A stretch of DNA of 60,825 nt from Oscillatoriales cyanobacterium (GTDB taxonomy: Bacteria > Cyanobacteriota > Cyanobacteriia > Cyanobacteriales > Microcoleaceae): contig RDYN01000028.1 of assembly GCA_004293365.1 (NCBI GenBank), positions 1-60,825 of the forward strand, read 5' to 3'. Shown piece by piece: positions 24,972 through 34,110 of this stretch. Position 1 is the stretch's first letter; each line of letters starts with the position of its first letter. Under the pieces are notes generated by a model. The model saw nothing but the letters and a program-made list of their open reading frames with translations. It ran no database searches and had not been told where the DNA came from. The position numbers and the translations under genes were made by a program.

Positions 24972-27701
24972 TTATTTTTGTTCCTTTTTGTTGGGAGGAT
25001 TTCTGACAAAATCTTCCATTTCGGCAACTGTCATCATGTTTGGATCGAACAAAAATGCCTCAGTAATAATGCCATTTTTCACCTTGTGAGTGTAAATCCG
25101 CATATCGCGCGTTTCTCCTATTTGAAGTTTGCTGGCGTAATAGGGATCGACGAATCCCAAAAAATTGTACCCAGTGATTTTTTTTGCTGTAGGGTGAAGC
25201 ATATCAATGCCCATCTTTTTTAAGCCAATAGGATTACCGCTTGCATCCTTTTCTTGCCACCACACTACTCGTGTTTTAACGAGAATTCCTCCCCAACCTT
25301 CACTTGGCTGGCGATCGAACATCCATCCGCTTTTACATCCCAACGGATAAGAATTAGTTTTGTTTGCCAAACCGTAAACTACAACTACGCCTCGGATTTC
25401 TCTGGTAGTAGTGCTCAATTCTGCAATAATCTCATCAATCCACAGCAAAAATACCAAGCCTGCTGAACCAGCTTCACTCGTATGACATACCTGCCAATAA
25501 GCAGCAGCCCAAGTTTCAGCGCTGTAAGTTTTGCCGTCAGGTCTTTGAATTGCTAAAATCCCATCTCTTTTTGATTTGAAAAGTGCAGAAACTTCTTTAA
25601 TTTTTGAAGTATCACCATTGTTAGCTTCTTTCCATTCTATTGCAGCATTGATTTGTTTAGCATAATCAAAACGTACTTCATTTGCCATCTGCTGCTGAAT
25701 TTCATTTTCTGGGTATAACTTGAATAAAGAAAATTTGAAACTTACAGGCGATGAAGTAATTGCTAAATCTGGTTTTTTCCAATGACTGTTAACCAATTTT
25801 ACGATCGCACTTACTGTATCTGTCGCATCTGGATTTACCGGACACGGATATTCAGCATAAACTTTTTTATCTTTAAAGCCTTTCAACCAAGGGATATTAT
25901 CTTTGCCAACCGCTTCATCAATATATTTTGTAACAGCATTTAACCCGTTGACATTGTTGGGATATGCGGATTTTAAACTATCAACAGCAATTTGAATCTG
26001 CTGCGAAAGAAAATCAATAATCCTCATATTTTGAGTTTGGGTTTGCAGTCCGCCCGGGGGGATATCGATGAAATGCTGTTCGATATTTGCAGCAGCAGCG
26101 CGCCCGAGCAAGCTAGCAGCAATACCCGTGTTGTTGTTCATCGAATTGATGGCAATTTGTCTCATGTTCCCTTGCAGTGCCATTTTAGGGAATTTCTCGG
26201 TATCTGGAGGTTTGCCAAATTCTGCGATCGCGGACGCCAGTGCTGGAAATCTCTTAACAGAAATCAACTGCATAAAATCGCCATCAGTATCTCTGCCAAG
26301 TCCGAGCAATTGCTTGCGAGTAGCTGCGATCAATCCGGTGCCATTTTTGTAGGGCCCCGTGTGAATGTTTTCCCATATCTGACAATCTCCCCAGTGTCGC
26401 ATGGGATTGCAAAATACTATGTAAAACCCCGGTTTGAAATCGGGCGCGCACATCACTTTTCTGCCGTCGGGCGCACCGTCTTTGTAGTAGAAATCTAGCG
26501 TCTCATCGGGCTGGCACATCACTGAATAGAAACGCACTCCGGCTGCTGTCGCCAATACCAACCACTGCAACTGCAAGCGTTCTTGAATCTTGCGAACAAT
26601 ATACGGATGCAGTAGCAGTACGCCGTGTACGTCAACTTCAATAATTCTGATTAACGGACTGATATATTCGGCTTCCGATTGCTCTTCATTGCCGATGATA
26701 TCTGCATTGGGATTTACCAAGTCTTCGTCTTTTTTCTCCTGGCTAACTTTAAGAATTTCTGCTAAATCTTTGATAGAATTGTATGCACTAGCTAGCTTTT
26801 CGCACTTCGATCGCAAAGCAGTTGTAATCGGCGGGTAAATTCCATTACTTCTTGTTAAAGCAGTTTTCGGAAACCACTGGAAAAACATCCATCCCGGTTT
26901 AGCCACTCGTTCTTCCCCTTCAAAAACTAATCCCATAAGCACAACATCTTCATGTACCCCAAATGCAGGTTTTTTGCCTTTGAGACAGCTTACAGGAATC
27001 ACTAAATCGTATTCTCCGCCCAACATAGTGTCAAGGTGAGAATTGTAGGCGATCGTCCCTTTACCTACCCAACTGTCTCGCACAACCATTCGGAATTGAA
27101 TCGGCGTATCCAATTCAGTGTCTTCGTTGAGTTCAAATTGCCCGGTTCCCAAAAAGCTCATCAGCCTGCTGCTACCTTTGGCGTGGCTGTCTCCAGTATT
27201 CCAGTGCCATTGGTGCAATTTATCATCCTGCAACTGCCCCTTCTCGTTTCTGCGCGTATCATCGACGACGATATACTTGATTCTTCGATAAACTAATTGT
27301 TTGCATCCGGTATGAACGATCGAACCGTAGATAATTCGTTTCCATTGCTCGTTTTGCGCGCTGCCGTAATAACCTTGCCCCACTTCTTCCATGTTGAAAG
27401 TGAAACGTCCGTGAGTTCGGCTGTTACTTGCTAAATCGAGCGAAAATTTCTTTGAATCTGGCGGAGTAAAGGGTGCGAGCAAATTAGGATTTGTATCTTC
27501 TTTTGATATTTCACCAATACAGAATCTGTCTTCTGGTTTTGGATAAAGCGCTCCTAACATAGTATTTCGCAAAACTACTGGAGGTACGGTTTTATTCCAT
27601 TCCTTCTTTTTGCAATCCCAGACACTCCAAGTTGAAATAACAGTTACAGTTCCAGTAACTGAATCAACATCAATTAGGTTGTTATTCCAATCGCTAGCCA
27701 T
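24972..27701 (-). CDS. Large protein with RNA-polymerase-like DxDGD motif
   Basis: 909 aa. Residues 471-475 are D-T-D-G-D in GLGRDTDGDFMQL (codons at 26277-26291), and about 30 residues earlier is VFCNPMRHWGDCQIW. Together they resemble the catalytic double-psi barrel of RNA polymerase beta' (NRxPTLHR ... NADFDGD) and of RdRp/YonO-type two-barrel polymerases (RNPxLHPGD ... DxDGD). Upstream, YDLVIPVSCLKGKKP could belong to the first barrel; this part is uncertain. Other segments are unknown. The gene starts 2 bp after the membrane protein gene, so both are co-expressed. Alternative: a large unrelated protein with a fortuitous DxDGD. Confidence 0.5.
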   Translation of the reverse strand: MASDWNNNLIDVDSVTGTVTVISTWSVWDCKKKEWNKTVPPVVLRNTMLGALYPKPEDRFCIGEISKEDTNPNLLAPFTPPDSKKFSLDLASNSRTHGRFTFNMEEVGQGYYGSAQNEQWKRIIYGSIVHTGCKQLVYRRIKYIVVDDTRRNEKGQLQDDKLHQWHWNTGDSHAKGSSRLMSFLGTGQFELNEDTELDTPIQFRMVVRDSWVGKGTIAYNSHLDTMLGGEYDLVIPVSCLKGKKPAFGVHEDVVLMGLVFEGEERVAKPGWMFFQWFPKTALTRSNGIYPPITTALRSKCEKLASAYNSIKDLAEILKVSQEKKDEDLVNPNADIIGNEEQSEAEYISPLIRIIEVDVHGVLLLHPYIVRKIQERLQLQWLVLATAAGVRFYSVMCQPDETLDFYYKDGAPDGRKVMCAPDFKPGFYIVFCNPMRHWGDCQIWENIHTGPYKNGTGLIAATRKQLLGLGRDTDGDFMQLISVKRFPALASAIAEFGKPPDTEKFPKMALQGNMRQIAINSMNNNTGIAASLLGRAAAANIEQHFIDIPPGGLQTQTQNMRIIDFLSQQIQIAVDSLKSAYPNNVNGLNAVTKYIDEAVGKDNIPWLKGFKDKKVYAEYPCPVNPDATDTVSAIVKLVNSHWKKPDLAITSSPVSFKFSLFKLYPENEIQQQMANEVRFDYAKQINAAIEWKEANNGDTSKIKEVSALFKSKRDGILAIQRPDGKTYSAETWAAAYWQVCHTSEAGSAGLVFLLWIDEIIAELSTTTREIRGVVVVYGLANKTNSYPLGCKSGWMFDRQPSEGWGGILVKTRVVWWQEKDASGNPIGLKKMGIDMLHPTAKKITGYNFLGFVDPYYASKLQIGETRDMRIYTHKVKNGIITEAFLFDPNMMTVAEMEDFVRNPPNKKEQK

Positions 27702-27702
27702 T

Positions 27703-29100
27703 TTAAAAAAGAGTAAGAGCTGTTTGCATTATTGTAGCAAAATCTCCTCCTACAAGTTCTGTTAGAGCTTCTTCTCCTACGATAGACAATGGATTTTGGA
27801 TATCTTTTAACAAATTTAAAACCATTACTGGTTTACCTTTATCATTAGCAGCAACTCCGTACAATTTTTTAAAGCTATAACTTGATTCAGTAATTAATGT
27901 GGTTGCCATTAATTGCAATTGCTCTCGCATTTCTTGTCTGTTTGTATCGTAGAGATGAGCGGTAGCAAGCGAGTATACAGTGTCTGTACTTTGCCCGTAT
28001 ACATATAAATTGTTGCCGAGTTCTGTTTTGTGTTTCATGGCAGCAATGATGATTACTGCTGCACCGATAATCGGCAAAGCATAGGGCATCAAAAAAGTCC
28101 AAGCAGCGGAGAACATTCCGGTTGAGGCAAAAATTACTGGGATTAAACTTTTGCCGGCTTTGATAACAGATGCAGCTAAAAATCGGTAGGCATTTGCACC
28201 GCTGCTGCCGAGAACTTTAAGGACGATCGAAGTAACTGTATGCTTGAGAGCATCCAGCATCTGCATGGGAAATCCAGCTAATCCTTTGAGAAAAAAGCTG
28301 CTTAACAACCAAGATGCGATCGAACCAATGACTGCACCCGCACCTACTATCCCGCCTGCTCCTGGGAGTACGGGTACGATCGCATTCGCTACACAATTGT
28401 TTTGGGTTAATGAACTAATGTCATATTTGGTTGATGAACTAATATCCCAACTTAGTGCTGATCGAATCGAGAAATTTGCCGACGCAAACACTGATGGCAC
28501 TTGATTTGTTTTCATAGCTGTTTCTGCCATGGTAGCTCGACCTAGTTGGACTTTAGCTCCACGCCTACGATTGCCTTTAAGGTCTTTAATTGCCTCAATT
28601 AGTTTGTTTTTAGCTGACTCTAAATTACCAAGTGCTTCCTTTTTCCAAGCTTGCATGGTATCTTTAGCTTGCTCAAATTCTTTCTCGATCGAACTAATTT
28701 CCGCTTCAATTTTTGCCAGTTCTACAGATAATTTCGGCAAATCCAGAGTTTCATTGTGAGCTTTTACCGCAGCTTCATAGATAGTTTTATCGCTGCTGCT
28801 CGGTTTAATGCTCGATAAAATCGACAAACCGCGCCCCGCTAAATTTGCTTGATAAACTTTAGAATTGCGAGCAAGATTTATGCCGTAAACTGTCTCGCAA
28901 AATACTTTACCAACTTCACTTACAGTCAATCCTAAATTGGCAGCCAATGTTAATATTTCTTTCACGTTGGCAAAATATGGAGATTCCATTATGAATTTGA
29001 TGTGAGGCAAACTCGTATACCAATCGCGCCCCCCAGCAATAGCCTCGTGTACTGTATCGACAATCGGTAGAATTTGTTTTCCTATCCAAATTTCAGCCAT
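27703..29100 (-). CDS. Membrane protein with coiled coil, partner of the 909-aa protein
   Basis: 465 aa. The N-terminal 110 residues are helical, residues about 110-180 form a coiled coil (LAKIEAEISSIEKEFEQAKD), then a Gly/Ala-rich hydrophobic region (PVLPGAGGIVGAGAVIGSIA; FLMPYALPIIGAAVIIIAAM) gives two or three membrane segments between about 245 and 365. The C-terminus is soluble. Not recognised. It is the first gene of a two-gene unit with the DxDGD protein. Confidence 0.65.
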   Translation of the reverse strand: MAEIWIGKQILPIVDTVHEAIAGGRDWYTSLPHIKFIMESPYFANVKEILTLAANLGLTVSEVGKVFCETVYGINLARNSKVYQANLAGRGLSILSSIKPSSSDKTIYEAAVKAHNETLDLPKLSVELAKIEAEISSIEKEFEQAKDTMQAWKKEALGNLESAKNKLIEAIKDLKGNRRRGAKVQLGRATMAETAMKTNQVPSVFASANFSIRSALSWDISSSTKYDISSLTQNNCVANAIVPVLPGAGGIVGAGAVIGSIASWLLSSFFLKGLAGFPMQMLDALKHTVTSIVLKVLGSSGANAYRFLAASVIKAGKSLIPVIFASTGMFSAAWTFLMPYALPIIGAAVIIIAAMKHKTELGNNLYVYGQSTDTVYSLATAHLYDTNRQEMREQLQLMATTLITESSYSFKKLYGVAANDKGKPVMVLNLLKDIQNPLSIVGEEALTELVGGDFATIMQTALTLF

Positions 29101-29124
29101 AAATTTTTTCCATTATCAATTAAA

Positions 29125-29946
29125 TTATTCTATCAAATTAGCCAGAAACTGGACACGCATTAATGCCACGAAAGCCTGTAAAGGGACGATCGACCTACCA
29201 ACAAGGTTTATTGCTTCTCGTCTTCCAGGCGTTCTACGCTTTAATCCGGGGTTGACTGGTGGCGGATTCATTCTCCACCAGTTTTCATAATGCACTCCAG
29301 CCAAGTAGCTGGGAATCCTAGCATCCACAGACATAAAGCTGGGTTTAATTTCCGATCGCGCTCCAATCTTCCTTGCTGTTTCAATATCAGTTCCAAGCGA
29401 TTCTGACCAGCAGATCCACCCTTTCCGCTGCTGTAAGGCAAGGTTGTCGGCGTAGGCAATGACAAATACTCTTTGCCTCTCGTGAGGCGCACCGAGCTCC
29501 GACGCGCTGACGATTTCAATTTCAACCTCGTAGCCAGCCAGACTGAGTCCGGCAACAACCGCTCGAAGTCCTCGATCGATAACTCCCGCAGGGTTCTCGA
29601 TAACCACAAACGTTGGTCTTCCGATAACGATGCACCGCAGCGCTTCAAACCAGAGATTTGATTCAAAGTGTGCGAGTCCTGTTTTTGTGCCGGCTGCTGA
29701 CGTGCCGGTGCAAGGAAACGAGATGAAGTGTACATCAGCTTTATGTGGGATTGCATTGTACGATCGAATATCTGGATAAATTGGAATTTCTGGAAAGTGC
29801 GATCGCAACACTTTTTGAGCTTGCGGGTTGATTTCAATAAATTCGATCGTCCTAAATTGAACTTGGGAACAAATCAAATTTGCATAATTGCTAGCTAGTT
29901 CCCACGCACCTATTCCAGCAAAGAAATCGATACATTTTAATTGCAT
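29125..29946 (-). CDS. C5-cytosine DNA methyltransferase
   Basis: I take ATG 29946 (MQLKCIDFFAGIGAWELA), which puts the AdoMet motif I at the N-terminus; an upstream extension is open but not family-like. Motif IV is SFPCTGTS with the catalytic Cys, motif VI is ENPAG (usually ENV), motif VIII is QRVFVIA. The target domain is short and the C-terminal motif X segment is present (INLVGRSIVPLQA). An orphan methylase; with the MT-A70 enzyme it probably protects the element from host restriction. Confidence 0.85.
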   Translation of the reverse strand: MQLKCIDFFAGIGAWELASNYANLICSQVQFRTIEFIEINPQAQKVLRSHFPEIPIYPDIRSYNAIPHKADVHFISFPCTGTSAAGTKTGLAHFESNLWFEALRCIVIGRPTFVVIENPAGVIDRGLRAVVAGLSLAGYEVEIEIVSASELGAPHERQRVFVIAYADNLALQQRKGWICWSESLGTDIETARKIGARSEIKPSFMSVDARIPSYLAGVHYENWWRMNPPPVNPGLKRRTPGRREAINLVGRSIVPLQAFVALMRVQFLANLIE

Positions 29947-30022
29947 ATTACTGTGAAATAATTCTTTCAATTGTAGCATAAATAAGCTTCGCAATAAAGG
30001 GGTTGTTTCGGGAAGAGTGAAA

Positions 30023-30262
30023 ATGAAAATGAAGAGAATCACGCTTTCTTCGCAAGAAGGCGCAATAGTAGAAGATTGCGATCGGCTGGAAATCCATCTG
30101 CATGAAGGTGGAATTATTCAAAGGGGTGAAAACTCATTCTTGTGGTACCGTCCAGACCCTATCCCTTTTTCTGATGGAAGTTTTACCTCGTGTGTCGTCG
30201 AGGGCTACGCAGATAATCTTGATGAAGCAATGAGATGTTTAATTAGAGCTGCAATGTCTTAA
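30023..30262 (+). CDS. Small hypothetical protein
   Basis: 79 aa from ATG 30023 (RBS GGGAAG); a GTG at 30017 is also possible. Beta-rich, with the tail NLDEAMRCLIRAAMS. The GCTTCGCAATAAAG motif is 37 nt before the ATG and lies in the spacer with the divergent methylase. Not recognised. Confidence 0.5.
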   Translation: MKMKRITLSSQEGAIVEDCDRLEIHLHEGGIIQRGENSFLWYRPDPIPFSDGSFTSCVVEGYADNLDEAMRCLIRAAMS

Positions 30263-30269
30263 AACTTTC

Positions 30270-30300
30270 GTCCCGATCGGCGGTACGATCGGGACTTTCT
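30270..30300. terminator. Bidirectional terminator
   Basis: GTCCCGATCG and CGATCGGGAC between convergent genes, followed by TTTCTATTTT. Confidence 0.65.
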
Positions 30301-30316
30301 ATTTTCAATTGGTTAC

Positions 30317-31033
30317 TCAAGCAACTGCGTCAACGTATACCATTGCCCCATATTTGCCTTCCAAATAAACAGGCAGTAAATTGGGTTTGTACGCATCATC
30401 AAGCCAAGCACGAAATTCAATCATTTCTGAGCGATGGTAACTCCAAGCTTTGCACTTGCGACCATCGGGAAACTGGTAATCGTACTGTTTGCGATCGACT
30501 GCCCACTTTTTGTCAGCGCGATATTTTGCCCACTGAGTGCCGATTGACCCATCCATCAAATCAAATTTATCAACGGGTAGTTTAAGTACAGTTTCGACCC
30601 ACAGCAACAATCCTGATGCTTCAGACAAAACTGTCCAGTAACCCTTGGGGACGTTGCTGCTGTTTTCGTAGATTGACTTAACTCGTTCTATGTATGCACC
30701 TATTACGGGGCGAGGTGCGGCTTTGGACTTGGCAATTTTTTCGCATTCAAGGAAGTATTTGCGAATCTGCTTGCCTTGACTGGTCTTAGCCAGCATTCCG
30801 AGTTCCTTAAAGCAATTCACGCTTAAACGGTAAGAGTGGCTGGGACGACCACCTGTAGGGCTTTTCCGGTTTGAGGCGGAAAAGTCTACACCTTCTTCAA
30901 AGTAGGACTTGAGCGTGTCGAGTGCTGAATCTTTTCGGGTATATCCTAGCCAAACCCATGCTTGTTCTAGATCGATTGGAAACTGCTCGGTAGATTCAAT
31001 CAAACTTTTTGCCAGTTCAATGCTAAAATCCAT
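30317..31033 (-). CDS. Phage-type antirepressor (AntA-like)
   Basis: 238 aa from ATG 31033 (RBS AGAGG). LEQAWVWLGYTRKDSALDTL, then GRPSHSYRLSVNCFKELGML and QIRKYFLECEKIAK are the pattern of AntA/AntB and related antirepressor domains. The C-terminal half is a separate domain not recognised. Antirepressors inactivate a phage repressor and trigger the replicating state. A long hairpin precedes the start (31059-31105). Confidence 0.75.
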   Translation of the reverse strand: MDFSIELAKSLIESTEQFPIDLEQAWVWLGYTRKDSALDTLKSYFEEGVDFSASNRKSPTGGRPSHSYRLSVNCFKELGMLAKTSQGKQIRKYFLECEKIAKSKAAPRPVIGAYIERVKSIYENSSNVPKGYWTVLSEASGLLLWVETVLKLPVDKFDLMDGSIGTQWAKYRADKKWAVDRKQYDYQFPDGRKCKAWSYHRSEMIEFRAWLDDAYKPNLLPVYLEGKYGAMVYVDAVA

Positions 31034-31058
31034 GACGTGACCTCTGATGTAGGTTACT

Positions 31059-31105
31059 CCCCCTGGAACCTTGGTGTTATAGCACCAGTTCGCGAGGGGG
31101 TTTTT
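31059..31105 (-). promoter_or_regulatory. Nested hairpin in the antirepressor leader
   Basis: CCCCCT pairs with AGGGGG, and inside GGTG pairs with CACC. The hairpin ends 25 nt before the antirepressor start. Read rightward it is followed by TTTTT and could be a terminator; read leftward it would form an RNA structure in the leader, a target for antisense or attenuation control. Confidence 0.45.
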
Positions 31106-31307
31106 ATGCTTCACATTATAGCTTTTTTCTATTACAATTTATCTCGTAGCTTGCGGGGCGGAACGCCATCGAACGCCACAAATTGACTATCGATCGCCCT
31201 CAACTTCAGAAACAAATCTCAGAAACAAATTGTGTTTTTGTTTCCAGAAACATCAGAAACAAAATCAATGCTTCGCTTTGCAGTGTTGATGTTTTTTGGT
31301 AAATGTA

Positions 31308-31418
31308 ATGGAAAGTATCAAGTTTGCTGGAATAGAATGCGAAGTGTTGAAATCTTCACTGCACGGCAATTACCTAGTTCTAAAGGTGACTAACAGGATT
31401 GCTGTCACAGGCACTTAA
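31308..31418 (+). pseudogene. Truncated copy of the gene at 32301
   Basis: 36 codons (MESIKFAGIECEVLKSSLHG..) match the first third of the protein at 32301 (METILFAGIEGQVLQSSQHG..) and then stop. A duplication followed by truncation, with an HNH gene now between the two copies. Confidence 0.65.
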
Positions 31419-31476
31419 ATTACTCAATAAATTTAATGCTTCGCTTTTAGGTGTTGACGTTATTTTACCGTTAATT

Positions 31477-32223
31477 ATGTTTCATAAACTACGCAAGAAA
31501 ACCTCACTTTTAGAAAAGCTGGAAAGTCATATCATTGCCAAGGACGGATGCTGGTTAACAGATTTGCTAACACTCAAAAACGGTCACACACAAATAAATG
31601 TTGAAGGCAAGATGAAAGCAACTCATCGGGTAGCTTATGAAATTTACAAAGGGGAAATACCTGATGGTATGTATGTTCTTCGCACTTGCAAAAACCCAGG
31701 TTGTATAAACCCTGAACACCTTTTCTTAGATTCTTCTCATACAGCAACCCGTGAGTACGAGATAAAACCTATTAACGAACGGTTGGAAAGTCATATCATC
31801 ACCAAGGACGGATGTTGGTTGACAAACTTAGCTTTATCTCATGGATATCCTGTTTTAAGGAAGACAAGTCCAGGGGGAAAGGGCAAAAATTTAATGGCTT
31901 CTCGCTTAATGTATGAAGCTCATCATGGTCAAATTCCTGAAGGGATGCTTGTTTGCCATTCTTGCGATAATCCTACGTGTGTTAATCCTGAGCATCTATT
32001 CTTAGGAACTCACAAAGATAATACCCAAGATATGCTCCGCAAAAATAGAGAAGCAAGAGGAGACAAGCTACCTCAAACTAAACTCACATCAGAACAAGTA
32101 AAGGAAATTAAACTTTTACTGGCTGAAGGAAGCTTGAATAATGGAAAAATAGGTAAACTCTTTGGAGTTACCTCCACAACCATTTGGGACATAAAAAACG
32201 GTATCACCTGGAAACATATCTAG
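31477..32223 (+). CDS. Double HNH endonuclease with HTH tail
   Basis: 248 aa from ATG 31477. Two tandem HNH_3-like repeats: ESHIIAKDGCWLT ... HRVAYEIYKGEIPDGM ... CKNPGCINPEHLFL, and ESHIITKDGCWLT ... SRLMYEAHHGQIPEGM ... CDNPTCVNPEHLFLGT. The end (LTSEQVKEIKLLLAEGS, IGKLFGVTSTTIWDIKNGIT) is an HTH. In the first repeat the catalytic His after LRT/LVCH is replaced (RTCKNP), so it may be structural. A homing-type endonuclease; its place between duplicated gene copies suggests recent insertion. Confidence 0.82.
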   Translation: MFHKLRKKTSLLEKLESHIIAKDGCWLTDLLTLKNGHTQINVEGKMKATHRVAYEIYKGEIPDGMYVLRTCKNPGCINPEHLFLDSSHTATREYEIKPINERLESHIITKDGCWLTNLALSHGYPVLRKTSPGGKGKNLMASRLMYEAHHGQIPEGMLVCHSCDNPTCVNPEHLFLGTHKDNTQDMLRKNREARGDKLPQTKLTSEQVKEIKLLLAEGSLNNGKIGKLFGVTSTTIWDIKNGITWKHI

Positions 32224-32300
32224 CCTCAATTTCACTAACAACCACAGCTATCGATCGAATGACTTGATCGATAGCTGTTTATTTTGCAGGAGTTACACAA

Positions 32301-32663
32301 ATGGAAACGATTTTGTTTGCAGGAATCGAAGGACAAGTTTTACAATCTAGTCAGCATGGCTCGTTTTTGGTTGTAAAATTGAGTAATCAAATTACAATTT
32401 GCGGTGCGGTTAACAATATTTGGGACTGGAATGAAGCGCCCGATCGAGATTCAGGTTTCGAGTCGTTCATTACCTATGTGGGTGTAAGTTCGATCGCAGA
32501 AGCAACGGAAATCAAAACTATTCTCAAGAAAGCTGGCGGTTACTTTCAGGGTAACGAAGAAGAACCGCGCAAATCAAAGCGGGTTGTTGGTTCTCCAATG
32601 GAGCTGAAAGTTCGCGGTTTAAATGCTGATTTTGTGAGCTACATGGCAATACTCCTGAAGTAG
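32301..32663 (+). CDS. Hypothetical protein
   Basis: 120 aa beginning METILFAGIEGQVLQSSQHG. RBS CAGGAG. A beta-rich N-terminus and a helical middle. A truncated paralogue lies at 31308. Not recognised. Confidence 0.55.
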   Translation: METILFAGIEGQVLQSSQHGSFLVVKLSNQITICGAVNNIWDWNEAPDRDSGFESFITYVGVSSIAEATEIKTILKKAGGYFQGNEEEPRKSKRVVGSPMELKVRGLNADFVSYMAILLK

Positions 32664-32679
32664 CTTTTTACATTTATCG

Positions 32680-32700
32680 CCCCAAGTTTGTTGGGGCGAT
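32680..32700 (+). terminator. Short GC-rich hairpin
   Basis: CGCCCC and GGGGCG stem in the spacer between the genes at 32301 and 32721, with no T-run; possible weak terminator. Confidence 0.4.
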
Positions 32701-32720
32701 ACAACCAAACAGGAGAAACC

Positions 32721-33017
32721 ATGATTCACGTCGATCGAAATAGCGAACAGCTTACCCTCAAACTGCGCGATGCAGTGCGTATAATGTTCTGGCAAAATTT
32801 CAACCCAGAACTCAGACAACAAAATCCAACTCAAGCTCATGCCGAGTTTTATTCCTGGTGGTACAAGCAACCGTTTGTCTGGATGGATTGGTGTCAGTTT
32901 CGAGAATATTTATGGATTTCTGGGATGTCGATCGAACAAGCGCTGTTTGTTCGAGAAAACTATTACTGCGGATTGATGGCAAATTCTTCGGTTATTGATT
33001 TTCCAATCGATTCGTAA
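32721..33017 (+). CDS. Hypothetical protein, LRDAVR family, copy 1
   Basis: 98 aa from ATG 32721 (RBS AGGAGA). LKLRDAVRIMFWQNFN resembles QLRDAVRIIAWDAYK in the protein at 33612; both have a similar helical pattern, so they look like paralogues. Trp-rich. Function unknown. Confidence 0.55.
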   Translation: MIHVDRNSEQLTLKLRDAVRIMFWQNFNPELRQQNPTQAHAEFYSWWYKQPFVWMDWCQFREYLWISGMSIEQALFVRENYYCGLMANSSVIDFPIDS

Positions 33018-33169
33018 GAATGTAAGGCGATCGACATCATCTCGATCGCCCATTTTTGGTGCATAAAGTTTGTCGATTTTATTGGAATCTTTTGGTAATC
33101 GGTAATCTATCTGCTCTGACCGAGAGGCAAGCCTGCGGCAAAAATGTTGTTCTATATTTTGGTGATGAC

Positions 33170-33484
33170 ATGGAAGCCTATCAAGTTGAAGTAATGACAA
33201 TTGTAGAATACGATCGCGAAACTACAATTGTTGTCGATACCAGACCTCCATCGTTTTTCGTAAAACCTTATGAAGTTTATTCAGAATTTCATAGTTACGG
33301 GGAACGGTATAAAAGGTTTGCTACTCTTTCAGAAGCAATCTTGCATCACATTTTCTTAGTCAAGCGCTACGAAGAAGATGTGGCGATTTACAATTCTGAA
33401 GAAGATCCTGTCGATCGGATATCAGTATTTCCTGCAAGTTATGGATTGGTAGAAGAACCAAGCCATAGACCTTGCGAATTCTAA
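33170..33484 (+). CDS. Hypothetical protein
   Basis: 104 aa from ATG 33170, chosen because the AAGCCTGCGGCAAAAATG motif lies 40 nt upstream as before other genes. Contains TTIVVDTRPPSFFVKPYEVY and a helical LSEAILHHIFLVKRYEE. Not recognised. Confidence 0.5.
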   Translation: MEAYQVEVMTIVEYDRETTIVVDTRPPSFFVKPYEVYSEFHSYGERYKRFATLSEAILHHIFLVKRYEEDVAIYNSEEDPVDRISVFPASYGLVEEPSHRPCEF

Positions 33485-33490
33485 TTGCTA

Positions 33491-33529
33491 AACGTCAAGT
33501 TTCTGTTTTCAGAAACTTGACGTTTTTTC
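33491..33529 (+). terminator. Rho-independent terminator
   Basis: AACGTCAAGTTTCTG and its complement with a TTTT loop, followed by TTTTTT. Confidence 0.85.
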
Positions 33530-33611
33530 TCATGGCATTTGCAAAAAAAAGCAATGCTTCGCTTCAAATGTCAGCCAATTTTTTTTCAATTCACTCGTAG
33601 AGGTACTTTAA

Positions 33612-33950
33612 ATGACTATCAATATTCCCAGTTTTACCGAGAAACGCGCATCTCAATTGCGCGATGCTGTAAGAATTATCGCTTGGGATGCGTACAAGCA
33701 AGAAAATAAAGTCAAAGGCAAAGATGTAGCTTATAAAGCTTATGAAGCCTTTGACATTGAATGGAAAGCCCATCCCATTCACAAGTTAGACTACGAAGGT
33801 GTAGTCGAATTTGCTCAAGATTTGGGATACGAAATCAAGGATTTGTTGGCGGTGCGAACCGAACACTACGTTCGTCGCAATGAATTGAACGGTACTGCCA
33901 AGAAACCAAACTTGGCGACTAATGTTGCTGACGATCGGTACGACTTCTAA
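33612..33950 (+). CDS. Hypothetical protein, LRDAVR family, copy 2
   Basis: 112 aa. QLRDAVRIIAWDAYK and a Lys-rich helical middle; paralogue of the protein at 32721. It has its own terminator behind it and the GCTTCGCTTC motif 59 nt before its start. Confidence 0.55.
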   Translation: MTINIPSFTEKRASQLRDAVRIIAWDAYKQENKVKGKDVAYKAYEAFDIEWKAHPIHKLDYEGVVEFAQDLGYEIKDLLAVRTEHYVRRNELNGTAKKPNLATNVADDRYDF

Positions 33951-33953
33951 ATG

Positions 33954-33996
33954 AAAAAGCCTTAGTTTCCTCCTGGGAACTAAGGCTTTTTTTTTA
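33954..33996 (+). terminator. Rho-independent terminator
   Basis: AAAAGCCTTAGTTTCC and its complement followed by TTTTTTTTT. The same AAAAGCCTTAG stem recurs in the terminators at 34537 and 37029. Confidence 0.9.
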
Positions 33997-34110
33997 CTAT
34001 CGATTTTGCATCACAAACTAATTTTTCTCGATCGTCCCATTGAAATATTTTGCACTTCGGCAAAAGTCAAGCCTTCGGCAAAAATGTCGTTGTTTTTCCC
34101 CGTGACCATT

